Made by a program: the position numbers and the translations under genes. A DNA stretch of 26,874 bases from Pseudomonadota bacterium (GTDB lineage: Bacteria > Pseudomonadota > Alphaproteobacteria > Caulobacterales > Caulobacteraceae): positions 1 through 26,874 of the forward strand of contig JAEYTA010000052.1 of assembly GCA_023434265.1 (NCBI GenBank). The letters are read 5' to 3'. Below the pieces are notes generated by a model that did not search any database, was not told the DNA's origin, and saw only the letters and a list, made by a program, of their open reading frames with translations. Below are positions 15,536 through 22,755 of the stretch, one piece after another. Position 1 is the stretch's first letter. The number at the start of each line of letters is the position of its first letter.

Positions 15536-16795
15536 TCAGGCCGCGACCGGCTTCCGGATCGCCACCAGCCGGCCGTAGGTCAGGCAGCGCCAGACCCACT
15601 CGACGGGACCCATCTGGAAGACCGACAGCCACAGCGGCGACCAGACCAGCTGGGCGGCCCAGACCGCGCCGACCACGGCCCACTGCGCCGCCGGTCCGTG
15701 CGTCCCGAACCACATCGGGCCCCAGGGCGCGTAGTAGAGGGTGACCATGATCAGGGTCTGGGTCAGGTAGTTGGTGAAGGCCATCCGCCCCACCGGAACC
15801 AGCCAGAGGGTCAACGGCCTGAGCCCGAAGCGGACCAGCAGGACGAGGATGCTGACGTAGAAGAGGGTGATCAGCGGGGCCATGCCGCCCGCCGCGGCGG
15901 CGAGGCCGCGCGTCGGGTCGGCGCCCTCACCCGCCATCACGTCCTGCCAGCCCCAGACCGCGAAGGCGGCGAGGTTGGCGCCGCCGAGCAGGATCATCAG
16001 CGCATAGGTCCACAGCGGGGCCCGCCCGGTCAGGTAGCCGGACTTGAACAGGCCCAGCCCGAGCATCATCAGCGGCACGGTGACGGGAATCAGGAAGGGG
16101 CCCGCCATCAACTGGAACATGGCCCAGGTTTCGAGGTTCTCGAACAGCCCCGCGGGCCAGCCGCTGCGGTACAGTTCGACCGCCGCCGCGATCGCCTCCG
16201 GGTCGGCTCCCGGCCGGCCCGCGGCCATCTGCGCCGCGATCTCGGGCGGCATGTTCGCCATGCCCCAGTAGCCGAGCGTGGCGACCACGCCCCACAGCAG
16301 GGTGAGACCGCCGCCCACCCAGAGAAGCCGCCGCGCCGTCCACGAGCGGAAGACCATCATCAGCAGGCCGCAGTACGCGTAGTGCAGCAGGATGTCGCCG
16401 TACCAGAGGACGGCGCCGTGCAGCAGGCCGAAGACGCCCAGCCAGAGCAGGCGGCGGACCAGCACCGGGCTGCGCGCCGGGTCGTGCTTCTCGCCTCCGA
16501 CGAGGAAGATCGAGACCCCGAACAGCATGGTGAACAGGGTGCGGAACTTGTCGGCGAAGAAGACATCCGTGACCCATCGCCCGACCTGGTCCGCGAAGGA
16601 CAGGGCGACGGGCGGCGGCGCCTCGGACATCAGGACCTCGGACGGCCAGCCGAACGACACGGCGTTGACCGCGAGGATGCCGAGGATGGCCCAGCCCCGC
16701 AGCATGTCGAGGTTGTGCAGCCGGTCCTTCGGCTTGACGGGCCCGGGCGCCGCCCGGGCGGGTCCGGCGGCGGGCGCGAGGTCTACGGCGGCCAT
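15536..16795 (-). CDS. DUF418 (YeiB-like) multi-pass membrane protein
   Basis: Predicted inner-membrane protein of the DUF418/YeiB family; its function is not established. The 419-residue product begins with an Ala/Pro-rich cytoplasmic leader, then DMLRGWAILGILAVNA at about 30-45, the family's typical first membrane segment, and roughly eight to ten hydrophobic segments. The C-terminal half carries the DUF418 core (PVGRMAFTNYLTQTL, WGPMWFG, WSPLWLSVFQMGPVEWVWR). The ATG at 16795 has a purine-rich GGGGGGAGA stretch upstream. It lies between a small membrane protein gene and hisS on the same strand. A perfect 16-bp palindrome (16834-16849) precedes it. Confidence 0.88.
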   Translation of the reverse strand: MAAVDLAPAAGPARAAPGPVKPKDRLHNLDMLRGWAILGILAVNAVSFGWPSEVLMSEAPPPVALSFADQVGRWVTDVFFADKFRTLFTMLFGVSIFLVGGEKHDPARSPVLVRRLLWLGVFGLLHGAVLWYGDILLHYAYCGLLMMVFRSWTARRLLWVGGGLTLLWGVVATLGYWGMANMPPEIAAQMAAGRPGADPEAIAAAVELYRSGWPAGLFENLETWAMFQLMAGPFLIPVTVPLMMLGLGLFKSGYLTGRAPLWTYALMILLGGANLAAFAVWGWQDVMAGEGADPTRGLAAAAGGMAPLITLFYVSILVLLVRFGLRPLTLWLVPVGRMAFTNYLTQTLIMVTLYYAPWGPMWFGTHGPAAQWAVVGAVWAAQLVWSPLWLSVFQMGPVEWVWRCLTYGRLVAIRKPVAA

Positions 16796-16833
16796 TGATG
16801 TCTCCCCCCAAGGATCCGGCCGGGAGAGGTTGC

Positions 16834-16849
16834 CGCCGGACGTCCGGCG
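16834..16849. promoter_or_regulatory. Perfect 16-bp palindrome upstream of the DUF418 gene
   Basis: CGCCGGACGTCCGGCG is perfectly self-complementary and lies 39 bases before the DUF418 start, in the 81-base gap after the upstream gene. It could be an operator or a hairpin of a weak terminator. No T-run follows. Confidence 0.3.
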
Positions 16850-16876
16850 ACGCCAGTTAAAATCCCGACAGCCCGG

Positions 16877-17449
16877 TCAGGAGGCGTCGCGATCCCGGGC
16901 CATGACGCCCAGGCGATCGCGAACCTCGGGCTGGGGACTGAAGGCGATGAAGGCGGCGCACAGGCCGGCCCACAGGGCGTAGGCGACGCCAATCAGCACC
17001 GCAAACGGCAAGCCGCCGACGCCGTAGATGAGCAGGGAGGTCTCGCTGCCGCCAACCCCCTCGCCGAAGTTGGCCGCGCTGAGCCATTGCAGGATGGCCT
17101 GCACCAGGGCGAACACGGCGCCGAGGGCCGCCGCGAGCAGACCCCCGTAGAACATGAAGCGCCAGACCACGCCGAGCCGGGTGGCCGGACGGCCGTTGCG
17201 TTCGCGCTCCCGGGCCAGCAGCCACAGGCCGGCAGGAACGGCCGCCATGCCGATGACGAGCACCGCCAGACGCCAGTCGAAATCCCTGCCCGGCAGCCAG
17301 TTCTGCGGCGGCCAGATCAGCAGGGTCAGCACCAGCGGCGGCCACAGGCCGCCCGCCACCGCCGCCAGCACGATGCGCTGCGGCTCCCGCCGCCAGACCA
17401 CGCGCTGCTGGCCGGGAAAGTCCTCGGGGCGTTCGGGAAGGGCGATCAT
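16877..17449 (-). CDS. Hypothetical membrane protein coupled to hbd
   Basis: A 190-residue protein of no family I recognise. It has a hydrophilic N-terminus (about 1-25, with QQRVVWRREPQRIVLAA), then about four or five hydrophobic segments (about 26-46, 60-78, 98-121 and 145-172) and a charged C-terminus. Its ATG overlaps the TGA of the upstream dehydrogenase gene in an ATGA junction, which indicates translational coupling. Composition and GC content match the neighbours. A role alongside fatty-acid or PHB metabolism is possible by position only. Confidence 0.75.
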   Translation of the reverse strand: MIALPERPEDFPGQQRVVWRREPQRIVLAAVAGGLWPPLVLTLLIWPPQNWLPGRDFDWRLAVLVIGMAAVPAGLWLLARERERNGRPATRLGVVWRFMFYGGLLAAALGAVFALVQAILQWLSAANFGEGVGGSETSLLIYGVGGLPFAVLIGVAYALWAGLCAAFIAFSPQPEVRDRLGVMARDRDAS

Positions 17450-18324
17450 CGTGTCGGCACCGGAACCTCGCCGGCGTAGTCGTAGAAGCCGCGGCCCGAC
17501 TTGCGGCCCAGCCAGCCGGCCTCGACGTACTTCACCAGCAGCGGGCAGGGCCGGTACTTGCTGTCGGCGAGGCCGTCGTACAGCACGTTCATGATCGCCA
17601 GCACGACGTCCAGACCCATGAAGTCGGCCAGCTCCAGCGGCCCCATCGGATGGTTGGCGCCCAGCTTCAGCGCCTTGTCGATCGAGGCCACGTTCCCGAC
17701 GCCCTCGTAGAGGGTGTAGATCGCCTCGTTGATCATCGGCACCAGAATCCGGTTGACGATGAAGGCCGGGAAGTCCTCGGCGTTGGTGGTGGTCTTGCCC
17801 AGCGACTCGGCGAAGGCCACCGCCGTCTCGTAGGTCTCGGCCGAGGTCGCGATGCCGCGCACGATCTCGACCAGCTTCATCACCGGCGCCGGCTTCATGA
17901 AGTGAAGGCCGATGAACCGGTCGGGCCGGTCCGTGGCCGAGGCCAGGCGCGTGATCGAGATCGACGAGGTGTTGGAGGCCAGCAGCGCGTCCGGACCCAG
18001 CAAAGGCGTCAGTTCGGCGAGGATGGCCTTCTTGACCGCCTCGTCCTCGACCGCCGCCTCGATGATCAGATCGGCCTTGGCCGCCTCGGCCAGCGTGCCG
18101 GCCGGGCGGATGCGCGCGAGGGCGGCGTCGGCGTCCGCCTGGGACAGCAACTCGCGCGCCACCTGTCGCGCCAGGCTGGCGGCGATGGCCCCCAGCGCCT
18201 GCGGCGGGCGGTCGGCGGCGGCGTCGTAGAGGGCGACGTCGTAGCCGCCCGTCGCCACGGTCTGGGCGATCCCCGCGCCCATCTGGCCCGCGCCGACGAT
18301 GGCGACTGTCTTGATCGTGGTCAT
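17446..18324 (-). CDS. hbd: 3-hydroxybutyryl-CoA dehydrogenase
   Basis: NAD(P)-dependent cytoplasmic enzyme that interconverts 3-hydroxyacyl-CoA (probably hydroxybutyryl-CoA) and acetoacetyl-CoA in PHB or short-chain fatty-acid metabolism. The 292-residue product has the Rossmann motif VGAGQMG (10-16), SNTSSISIT (117-125), the catalytic His141 and Glu153 in HFMKPAPVMKLVEIV, Asn191 in VNRIL, and NHPMGPLELADFMGLD (224-239). The residue after HFM is Lys144, where the family usually has Asn; the rest of the site looks intact. It is a stand-alone dehydrogenase with no hydratase fusion. ATG at 18324. It is coupled by ATGA to the downstream membrane protein gene, and yggT lies 144 bases upstream. 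Confidence 0.92.
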   Translation of the reverse strand: MTTIKTVAIVGAGQMGAGIAQTVATGGYDVALYDAAADRPPQALGAIAASLARQVARELLSQADADAALARIRPAGTLAEAAKADLIIEAAVEDEAVKKAILAELTPLLGPDALLASNTSSISITRLASATDRPDRFIGLHFMKPAPVMKLVEIVRGIATSAETYETAVAFAESLGKTTTNAEDFPAFIVNRILVPMINEAIYTLYEGVGNVASIDKALKLGANHPMGPLELADFMGLDVVLAIMNVLYDGLADSKYRPCPLLVKYVEAGWLGRKSGRGFYDYAGEVPVPTR

Positions 18325-18468
18325 GAAGTCCGGATGTCCGCCGGGCCGCGGGGGCCCCGTCGCGTCACCTTAGGACGCCGGCCCCGGGGTGCAAAGCGGG
18401 GAACACGGCGGCGGGCGGCGGAAGGGCCCCGCCGTGGCGCCGGAGCCGCGCCGGGGCGACCCCCGGGC

Positions 18469-18774
18469 CTAGCCGAGCACCGAGATCAGGAAGGGCGCGC
18501 TGGAGCGCATGAAGAGGATCTTCAGGAACTGGATCACCAGGATGGCGACGATCGGCGAGATGTCGATGCCGCCCAGCGGTGGAATCACCCGGCGGAACGG
18601 CGCGAGGATCGGCCCCGTCACCGCGTCGAGGAACGACGCCAGCTGGCTGACGAAGCGGTTACGGTGATTGATGACGTCGAAGGCGAACAGCCAGCTGAGG
18701 ACGGCCGAGGCGATGATCGCCCAGACCATCAGGTCGAGAATGGCGCCGACCAGCCAGACGATGGCGAATCCCAT
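18469..18774 (-). CDS. YggT family membrane protein
   Basis: Small inner-membrane protein with two hydrophobic segments (about 4-30 and 66-90), joined by FVSQLASFLDAVTGPILAPFRRVIPPLGGIDISP, the signature region of the YGGT family. Members have been linked to cell-division or osmotic functions and to plastid CCB3, but the biochemical role is unsettled. The length of 101 residues is typical for a single-repeat member. ATG at 18774. The 144 bases after it are extremely GC-rich with an imperfect GC hairpin (18426-18457) that might terminate transcription. It is divergent from the tRNA-Ala gene. Confidence 0.9.
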   Translation of the reverse strand: MGFAIVWLVGAILDLMVWAIIASAVLSWLFAFDVINHRNRFVSQLASFLDAVTGPILAPFRRVIPPLGGIDISPIVAILVIQFLKILFMRSSAPFLISVLG

Positions 18775-18866
18775 GCACGGTGCTCCGAGGTTTCGCCGCT
18801 TCTAGCGCGGCCTGCCCGGCTCTCCAAGGATTCGCCGCGCCGCGCGACATTCGGCGCCCCGGCCCG

Positions 18867-18895
18867 TTGACAGAACGCCCGCCCCGCCCCTATGT
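18867..18895 (+). promoter_or_regulatory. Promoter of tRNA-Ala
   Basis: A perfect TTGACA (18867-18872) is followed after 17 bases by CTATGT (18890-18895), about 40 bases before the mature tRNA. This is the closest match to a housekeeping promoter in the window, as expected for a tRNA gene. Confidence 0.7.
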
Positions 18896-18934
18896 CGCGC
18901 CCTCGCCTGAACCCGACTTCCGGTCGGACTTTGG

Positions 18935-19008
<74 letters not shown>

Positions 19009-19010
<2 letters not shown>

Positions 19011-19042
19011 TCCTGCTTCGCGCGGACGCGCTTCGCAGGATG
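19009..19042 (+). terminator. Hairpin directly after tRNA-Ala
   Basis: CATCCTGC (19009-19016) pairs with GCAGGATG (19035-19042), and the sequence between them can pair further (CGCG/CGCG). It begins at the CCA end of the tRNA. There is no T-run, so it may be a processing structure or part of a dispersed repeat rather than a classical terminator. Confidence 0.45.
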
Positions 19043-19059
19043 AAGGACAGGCTTGTTTC

Positions 19060-19356
19060 CTACTGATCCTCGTCGAACCGTCGCTCGACCAGCTCCGCCA
19101 GCGCTGCGACCGCCGCCTGCGCGTCCTCGCCCTCGGCTTCGATGTGGACGTCGCAGCCGGCGCCGGCGCCGAGCATCAGCAGGCCCATGATCGACAGGGC
19201 GTTGACCGTGACGCCGTCGCGGGTGACGCGGATTTCGCTCTCGAAGGTCGAGGCCAGCTTGACGAACTTGGCCGAGGCGCGGGCGTGCAGCCCGCGCTGG
19301 TTGCAGATGCCGACGACGGCTCTGGCGGAGGGGGCGTTGGCGGCGGCGTCGGTCAT
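19060..19356 (-). CDS. HPr-type phosphocarrier of the nitrogen PTS
   Basis: Small cytoplasmic phosphocarrier (98 residues) that passes phosphate from enzyme I to EIIA proteins in the regulatory PTS-Ntr system. The active-site His24 lies in RGLHARASAKF, and Ser55 in ALSIMGLLMLGA corresponds to the regulatory Ser46 that HprK modifies. A ten-residue N-terminal extension precedes the HPr fold. Its ATG overlaps the TGA of the upstream EIIA gene as ATGA. It is the last gene of the chvI-chvG-hprK-EIIA-HPr series. No enzyme I gene is present in the window, and no sugar permease gene is nearby, which fits a regulatory rather than a transport role. Confidence 0.94.
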   Translation of the reverse strand: MTDAAANAPSARAVVGICNQRGLHARASAKFVKLASTFESEIRVTRDGVTVNALSIMGLLMLGAGAGCDVHIEAEGEDAQAAVAALAELVERRFDEDQ

Positions 19357-19757
19357 TTCTCCCCCTGCAGCACCCAGCTGGCCACCGAGATGTATTTGCG
19401 GCCGGCGTCCTGGGCGTGGGCGACGCAGACGTCGAGCGGCTCGCGGCCGCGAACGCTGGCCAGCTTGATCAGCATGGGCAGGTTGAGCCCGGCGATGACC
19501 TCGGCGTGGGTCTCCTCCATCACCGAGATGGCCAGATTGGACGGGGTGCCGCCGAACATGTCGGTGAGCAGGATGACGCCGTCGCCGTCGTCCACGGCGC
19601 GGGCGGCGTCGACGATGTCGCGCCGGCGGCGCTCCATGTCGTCCTCGGGCCCGATGCAGATCGCCGCGACACCGCGCTGCGGCCCGACGACGTGCTCCAT
19701 GGCCGAGAGAAATTCCGAGGCCAGTCCCCCGTGGGTGACGATCACCAGCCCGATCAT
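19353..19757 (-). CDS. PTS EIIA component, mannose family (regulatory)
   Basis: Cytoplasmic EIIA-Man domain protein, a phosphoryl acceptor from HPr. The 134-residue product begins MIGLVIVTHGG with the phosphorylated His9, and has the family stretch VILLTDMFGGTPSNLA at about 61-76. I chose the ATG at 19757 over the in-frame ATG at 19826 because the fold begins exactly there and a GTGAAG sequence precedes it. No EIIB/C/D partner is present, so as in other alphaproteobacteria it is probably a regulatory output of PTS-Ntr. It is coupled to HPr by ATGA. The 88 bases between it and hprK contain no gene. Confidence 0.92.
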   Translation of the reverse strand: MIGLVIVTHGGLASEFLSAMEHVVGPQRGVAAICIGPEDDMERRRRDIVDAARAVDDGDGVILLTDMFGGTPSNLAISVMEETHAEVIAGLNLPMLIKLASVRGREPLDVCVAHAQDAGRKYISVASWVLQGEK

Positions 19758-19845
19758 GAAGGCTTCACCAAGACTCGCGCCCCCGCGTCCCGGCGGCCCG
19801 TGGGCCAACCGCAAGCCGCGCGGCATAGCCCAAACCGGCGGCGGG

Positions 19846-20283
19846 TTAAAGCCGGAGGAGCGCGGCGACCACCTTTTCCCCGGCCGAGGCCTCGCGCGGG
19901 TCGAGGTGCAGAAGGGGGACGGCGACCCCGTCGAAGACCCGCGAGGCGGGCTCCGGAAGGCGCTCGACCGGCCCGTGGACCAGGTCGACGGCCAGGCCCA
20001 CGCGCGCCAGGCCGAGCGGGCAGATGGCGGCGATGCCGAAACCGCGGACCTCCATCCGGCCGGCGATCGTCTCCGGGGCCCGGGCGAACAGGGCGTCGCC
20101 GGAAGCGAACAGGTGGACGTAGTCGTCGCCGACCAGTCGCCAGCCGCGTCCGATGAGGCGAAGGGCCAGATCGCTCTTGCCAGCCCCCGGCGAGCCGGAC
20201 AGCAGCGCCGCGCGCCAGCCGGTCCGCGCGCCGGTCCAGCGCGCCACCGCCGTGGCGTGAACGGGCTGGACGACGTCGATCAC
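19846..20283 (-). CDS. hprK: HPr kinase/phosphorylase, short alphaproteobacterial form
   Basis: ATP-dependent kinase/phosphorylase expected to act on Ser55 of the HPr encoded downstream. The product is only 145 residues and corresponds to the C-terminal catalytic domain alone, as is usual in alphaproteobacteria; Firmicutes HprK is about 310 residues. The Walker A motif GSPGAGKS lies at 30-37, followed by GDDYVHL (52-58) and a conserved EVRGFGI (78-84). Its ATG overlaps the TGA of chvG in an ATGA junction, so kinase levels are tied to ChvG translation. The position between a ChvG sensor and PTS-Ntr genes is a well-known conserved arrangement in the class. Confidence 0.92.
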   Translation of the reverse strand: MIDVVQPVHATAVARWTGARTGWRAALLSGSPGAGKSDLALRLIGRGWRLVGDDYVHLFASGDALFARAPETIAGRMEVRGFGIAAICPLGLARVGLAVDLVHGPVERLPEPASRVFDGVAVPLLHLDPREASAGEKVVAALLRL

Positions 20284-21905
20284 GGTCGGCGTCCGGTCGG
20301 GGCGGCGGGCAGGGCGACTTCCAGACGCGCGCCCGCGACGCCGCCGTCAGAGGTCGTCCGGTTGGCGGCCCAGACCCGGCCGCCATGCGCCTCGACGATC
20401 TGGCGCACGATCGACAGGCCGAGGCCGGAGTTGGTCCCGAAGGCCGTGCCGCGCGGGCGCGAGGTGTAGAAGCGCTCGAAGATGGTCTCCAGGTTCTCGG
20501 GCGGCACGCCGGGGCCGTCGTCGTCGACGCGCACCCGCACCGGCCGGGCCCCGTCGATGTCGTCGCGCGCCAGGGTGATGCGCACCTCGCCATCGGAGGG
20601 GCTGAAGGAGCGGGCGTTGTCGATCAGGTTGCGGAACACCTGCCCCAGCGGCCCGTCGCGGCCGATGACGACGGCATGGTCGCCCGCCCCCGGCTCGAAC
20701 CTGACCCGCGCCTCGCCCGGCTTGCGGCCGGCCTCGTAGACCCCGACGATCTCCGTCAGCAGCACCGTCAGGTCGATCGCGCGCGGGCGGTCGCGGTTGA
20801 GTTCGGCGTCGAGCCGCGAGGCGTTGGAGATGTCGGTGATGAGCCGGTCGAGGCGGCGCACGTCCTGCTGCAGCAGGGCGGTCAGCTTCTCGCGCTGGCT
20901 GTCGGTCCTGACGAGGGGCAGGGTCTCAAGCGCCGAGCGGATCGAGGTGAGCGGGTTCTTGATCTCGTGCGCCACGTCGGCGGCGAAGGCCTCGATGGCG
21001 TCCATGCGATCGGACAGGGTCGCGGTCATGGTCTCGAGCGAGCGGGCGAGGTCGCCGATCTCGTCCTTGCGCCGCTCGATGTCGGGCAGGGAGATGGCCC
21101 GCGCGCGCTGCAGGCGCACCGCGTCGGCGGCGGCGGACAGGCGCATCACCGGCCGCGCCACGAACAGATGCATCAGCAACGAGCCGAGCAGGTTCACGCC
21201 CAGGGCGACCAGGGCGAACGGCATCAATGCGCGGCGCTGGGCGGCCAGCGTCTCGTCGACGTCCCCCGCCTCGAGGGTGAGCACGCCGAGCACCTGGCGG
21301 ACGTGGCGGACCGGCAGGGAGACGGAAACGACGCGGTCGCCGGATTCCGAGCGGCGGACGGTCGCCTGCGCCTCGCCCTCCAGGGCGTCGCCGATCTCCT
21401 CGGCGAGCGCCGCCTGCGCCTGCTGGAGCGCGGCGCGGTCGCCCTGTTCGTCGACCGGCGCGGTCGGGGAGCCGGCCGGTCGCGCCGGCGGCAGGGGCTG
21501 GCCGGGAATGGCCTCGGTGACGCGGTAGCTGTCGGCCACCACCACCCCGTCGATGCCGAACAGTCTCGCCCTCTGGCCTTCCGGGATGATCACGTCGACG
21601 AACAGCTTGCTGGCCGCGATCTCGTCGAAGGTCGGCTGGGGCTCGCCCTGGGTCACGCCGCGCTCGGCCAGCACCTGGGCGAGGATCTCGCCCTCGGCCT
21701 TGAGGGTCTCCTGGCGCGCCTCGATCAGCCCGCGCGTCCATTCGTTGAGGGCCAAGGCCCCGACGAACAGGATCAGCAGGCTGAGCAGGTTGAGCGCGAG
21801 GATCAGCCCGCCCAGCCGTGAGCCGCCGAAGCGCCTCAGCGGCGCCCGGCCCGACGTCGCCGGAACGTCCGGCTCAGCTCTCGCGGTAGCGGTATCCGAC
21901 GCCAT
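20280..21905 (-). CDS. chvG: Sensor histidine kinase ChvG (ExoS)
   Basis: Inner-membrane kinase of the ChvG-ChvI system, which responds to envelope stress and acid in Caulobacter and to host signals in rhizobia. The 541-residue product has a first membrane segment (about 31-53), a periplasmic sensor domain (about 54-228) with ASKLFVDVIIPEG and a Pro-rich loop (about 135-150), a second membrane segment (about 229-250), HAMP, and the kinase core. The H-box is DVAHEIKNPLTSIRSALE with His313; the N-box RNLIDNARSFSP, the G1 box DDDGPGVP and the G2 box GLGLS are all present. The ATG at 21905 lies 32 bases inside chvI, without a clear ribosome-binding site, so translation probably depends on chvI. 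Confidence 0.94.
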   Translation of the reverse strand: MASDTATARAEPDVPATSGRAPLRRFGGSRLGGLILALNLLSLLILFVGALALNEWTRGLIEARQETLKAEGEILAQVLAERGVTQGEPQPTFDEIAASKLFVDVIIPEGQRARLFGIDGVVVADSYRVTEAIPGQPLPPARPAGSPTAPVDEQGDRAALQQAQAALAEEIGDALEGEAQATVRRSESGDRVVSVSLPVRHVRQVLGVLTLEAGDVDETLAAQRRALMPFALVALGVNLLGSLLMHLFVARPVMRLSAAADAVRLQRARAISLPDIERRKDEIGDLARSLETMTATLSDRMDAIEAFAADVAHEIKNPLTSIRSALETLPLVRTDSQREKLTALLQQDVRRLDRLITDISNASRLDAELNRDRPRAIDLTVLLTEIVGVYEAGRKPGEARVRFEPGAGDHAVVIGRDGPLGQVFRNLIDNARSFSPSDGEVRITLARDDIDGARPVRVRVDDDGPGVPPENLETIFERFYTSRPRGTAFGTNSGLGLSIVRQIVEAHGGRVWAANRTTSDGGVAGARLEVALPAAPTGRRP

Positions 21906-22578
21906 ACAGGGTCTCGATCGCGTCGAACTCGGGATCGACGACCCGGAATTTCTTGCGCATGCGCTTGACGTGACTGTCGATGGTGCGGTCGTCGACGTAG
22001 ACCTGGTCGTCGTAGGCCGCGTCCATCAGGTTGTCGCGGCTCTTCACGAAGCCGGGCCGCTGGGCCAGGGCCTGCAGCAGCAGGAACTCGGTCACCGTCA
22101 GCTTCACCGGCTTGCCGTCCCAGGTGCACTCGTGGCGGGCCGGGTCCATGGTCAGCTTGCCCCGCTTTATGGCCTTGTTCGAGTTCTCGCCCGACGCCTC
22201 CGGCTCGCCGCCGTCGGCGCCGGTCCGGCGCAGCAGGGCCTTTACCCGCTCGATCAGCAGGCGCTGGCTGAACGGCTTGTGGATGTAGTCGTCGGCGCCG
22301 AGGTTGAAGCCGAGGATCTCGTCGATCTCCTCGTCCTTCGAGGTCAGCATGATGACCGGCAGGCTGGAGGTCTGGCGCAGGCGGCGCAGCACCTCCATGC
22401 CGTCCATGCGCGGCATCTTCACGTCGAGGATGGCGAGATCGGGCGGCGAGGTCTCCAGCGCCTCCAGGCCGGCCGCGCCGTCGTGGTAGGCGGTGATCTT
22501 GTGGCCATGACTCTCCAGCGCCAGCGAGACGGAGGCGACGATGTTTTCGTCGTCGTCGACCAGGGTGATGTTGGCCAA
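21874..22578 (-). CDS. chvI: Response regulator ChvI (OmpR family), TTG start
   Basis: DNA-binding partner of ChvG. The 234-residue product has a receiver domain with the acidic cluster DDDEN (8-12), phosphoacceptor Asp52 in AILDVKMPRMDG and the conserved Lys in DDYIHKPFS, followed by an OmpR-type winged helix containing TVTEFLLLQALAQRPGFVKS and DDRTIDSHVKRMRKKF. No ATG or GTG gives the right N-terminus. A TTG at 22578 starts translation exactly at ANITLVDDDEN, with AAGGAG 6 bases before it. An in-frame ATG at 22695 would add 39 unrelated residues. It is the first gene of the operon, divergent from the 572-residue hypothetical gene, with 177 bases between the starts. Confidence 0.95.
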   Translation of the reverse strand: MANITLVDDDENIVASVSLALESHGHKITAYHDGAAGLEALETSPPDLAILDVKMPRMDGMEVLRRLRQTSSLPVIMLTSKDEEIDEILGFNLGADDYIHKPFSQRLLIERVKALLRRTGADGGEPEASGENSNKAIKRGKLTMDPARHECTWDGKPVKLTVTEFLLLQALAQRPGFVKSRDNLMDAAYDDQVYVDDRTIDSHVKRMRKKFRVVDPEFDAIETLYGVGYRYRES

Positions 22579-22584
22579 GGGGAT

Positions 22585-22590
22585 CTCCTT
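22585..22590 (-). promoter_or_regulatory. Ribosome-binding site that fixes the chvI TTG start
   Basis: AAGGAG read on the minus strand, 6 bases before the TTG codon at 22578. It is a near-perfect match to the anti-Shine-Dalgarno sequence and decides the start in favour of TTG over the upstream ATG. Confidence 0.8.
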
Positions 22591-22730
22591 GCAGGCTCGT
22601 CGTCCGCGACAGAAACGCACGGCAAGCGTAACCGTTCTACGTGATCGCGGTGAGATTACGGCGAAAAAGATGGGCCGGGCGGCCGGGATTCGCAATGAAA
22701 CCCGACCTTAAAGTCTCACAGGCATGATCG

Positions 22731-22752
22731 ACGCTCGAACCTGTGCGAGCGT
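22731..22752. promoter_or_regulatory. Perfect inverted repeat just before the 572-residue hypothetical gene
   Basis: ACGCTCG (22731-22737) and CGAGCGT (22746-22752) are perfect 7-bp arms with an 8-base loop, ending 3 bases before the ATG at 22756. In RNA the hairpin would cover the ribosome-binding region (GAGCG). As DNA it could be a regulator site in the chvI-facing intergenic region. Confidence 0.45.
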
Positions 22753-22755
22753 TCC

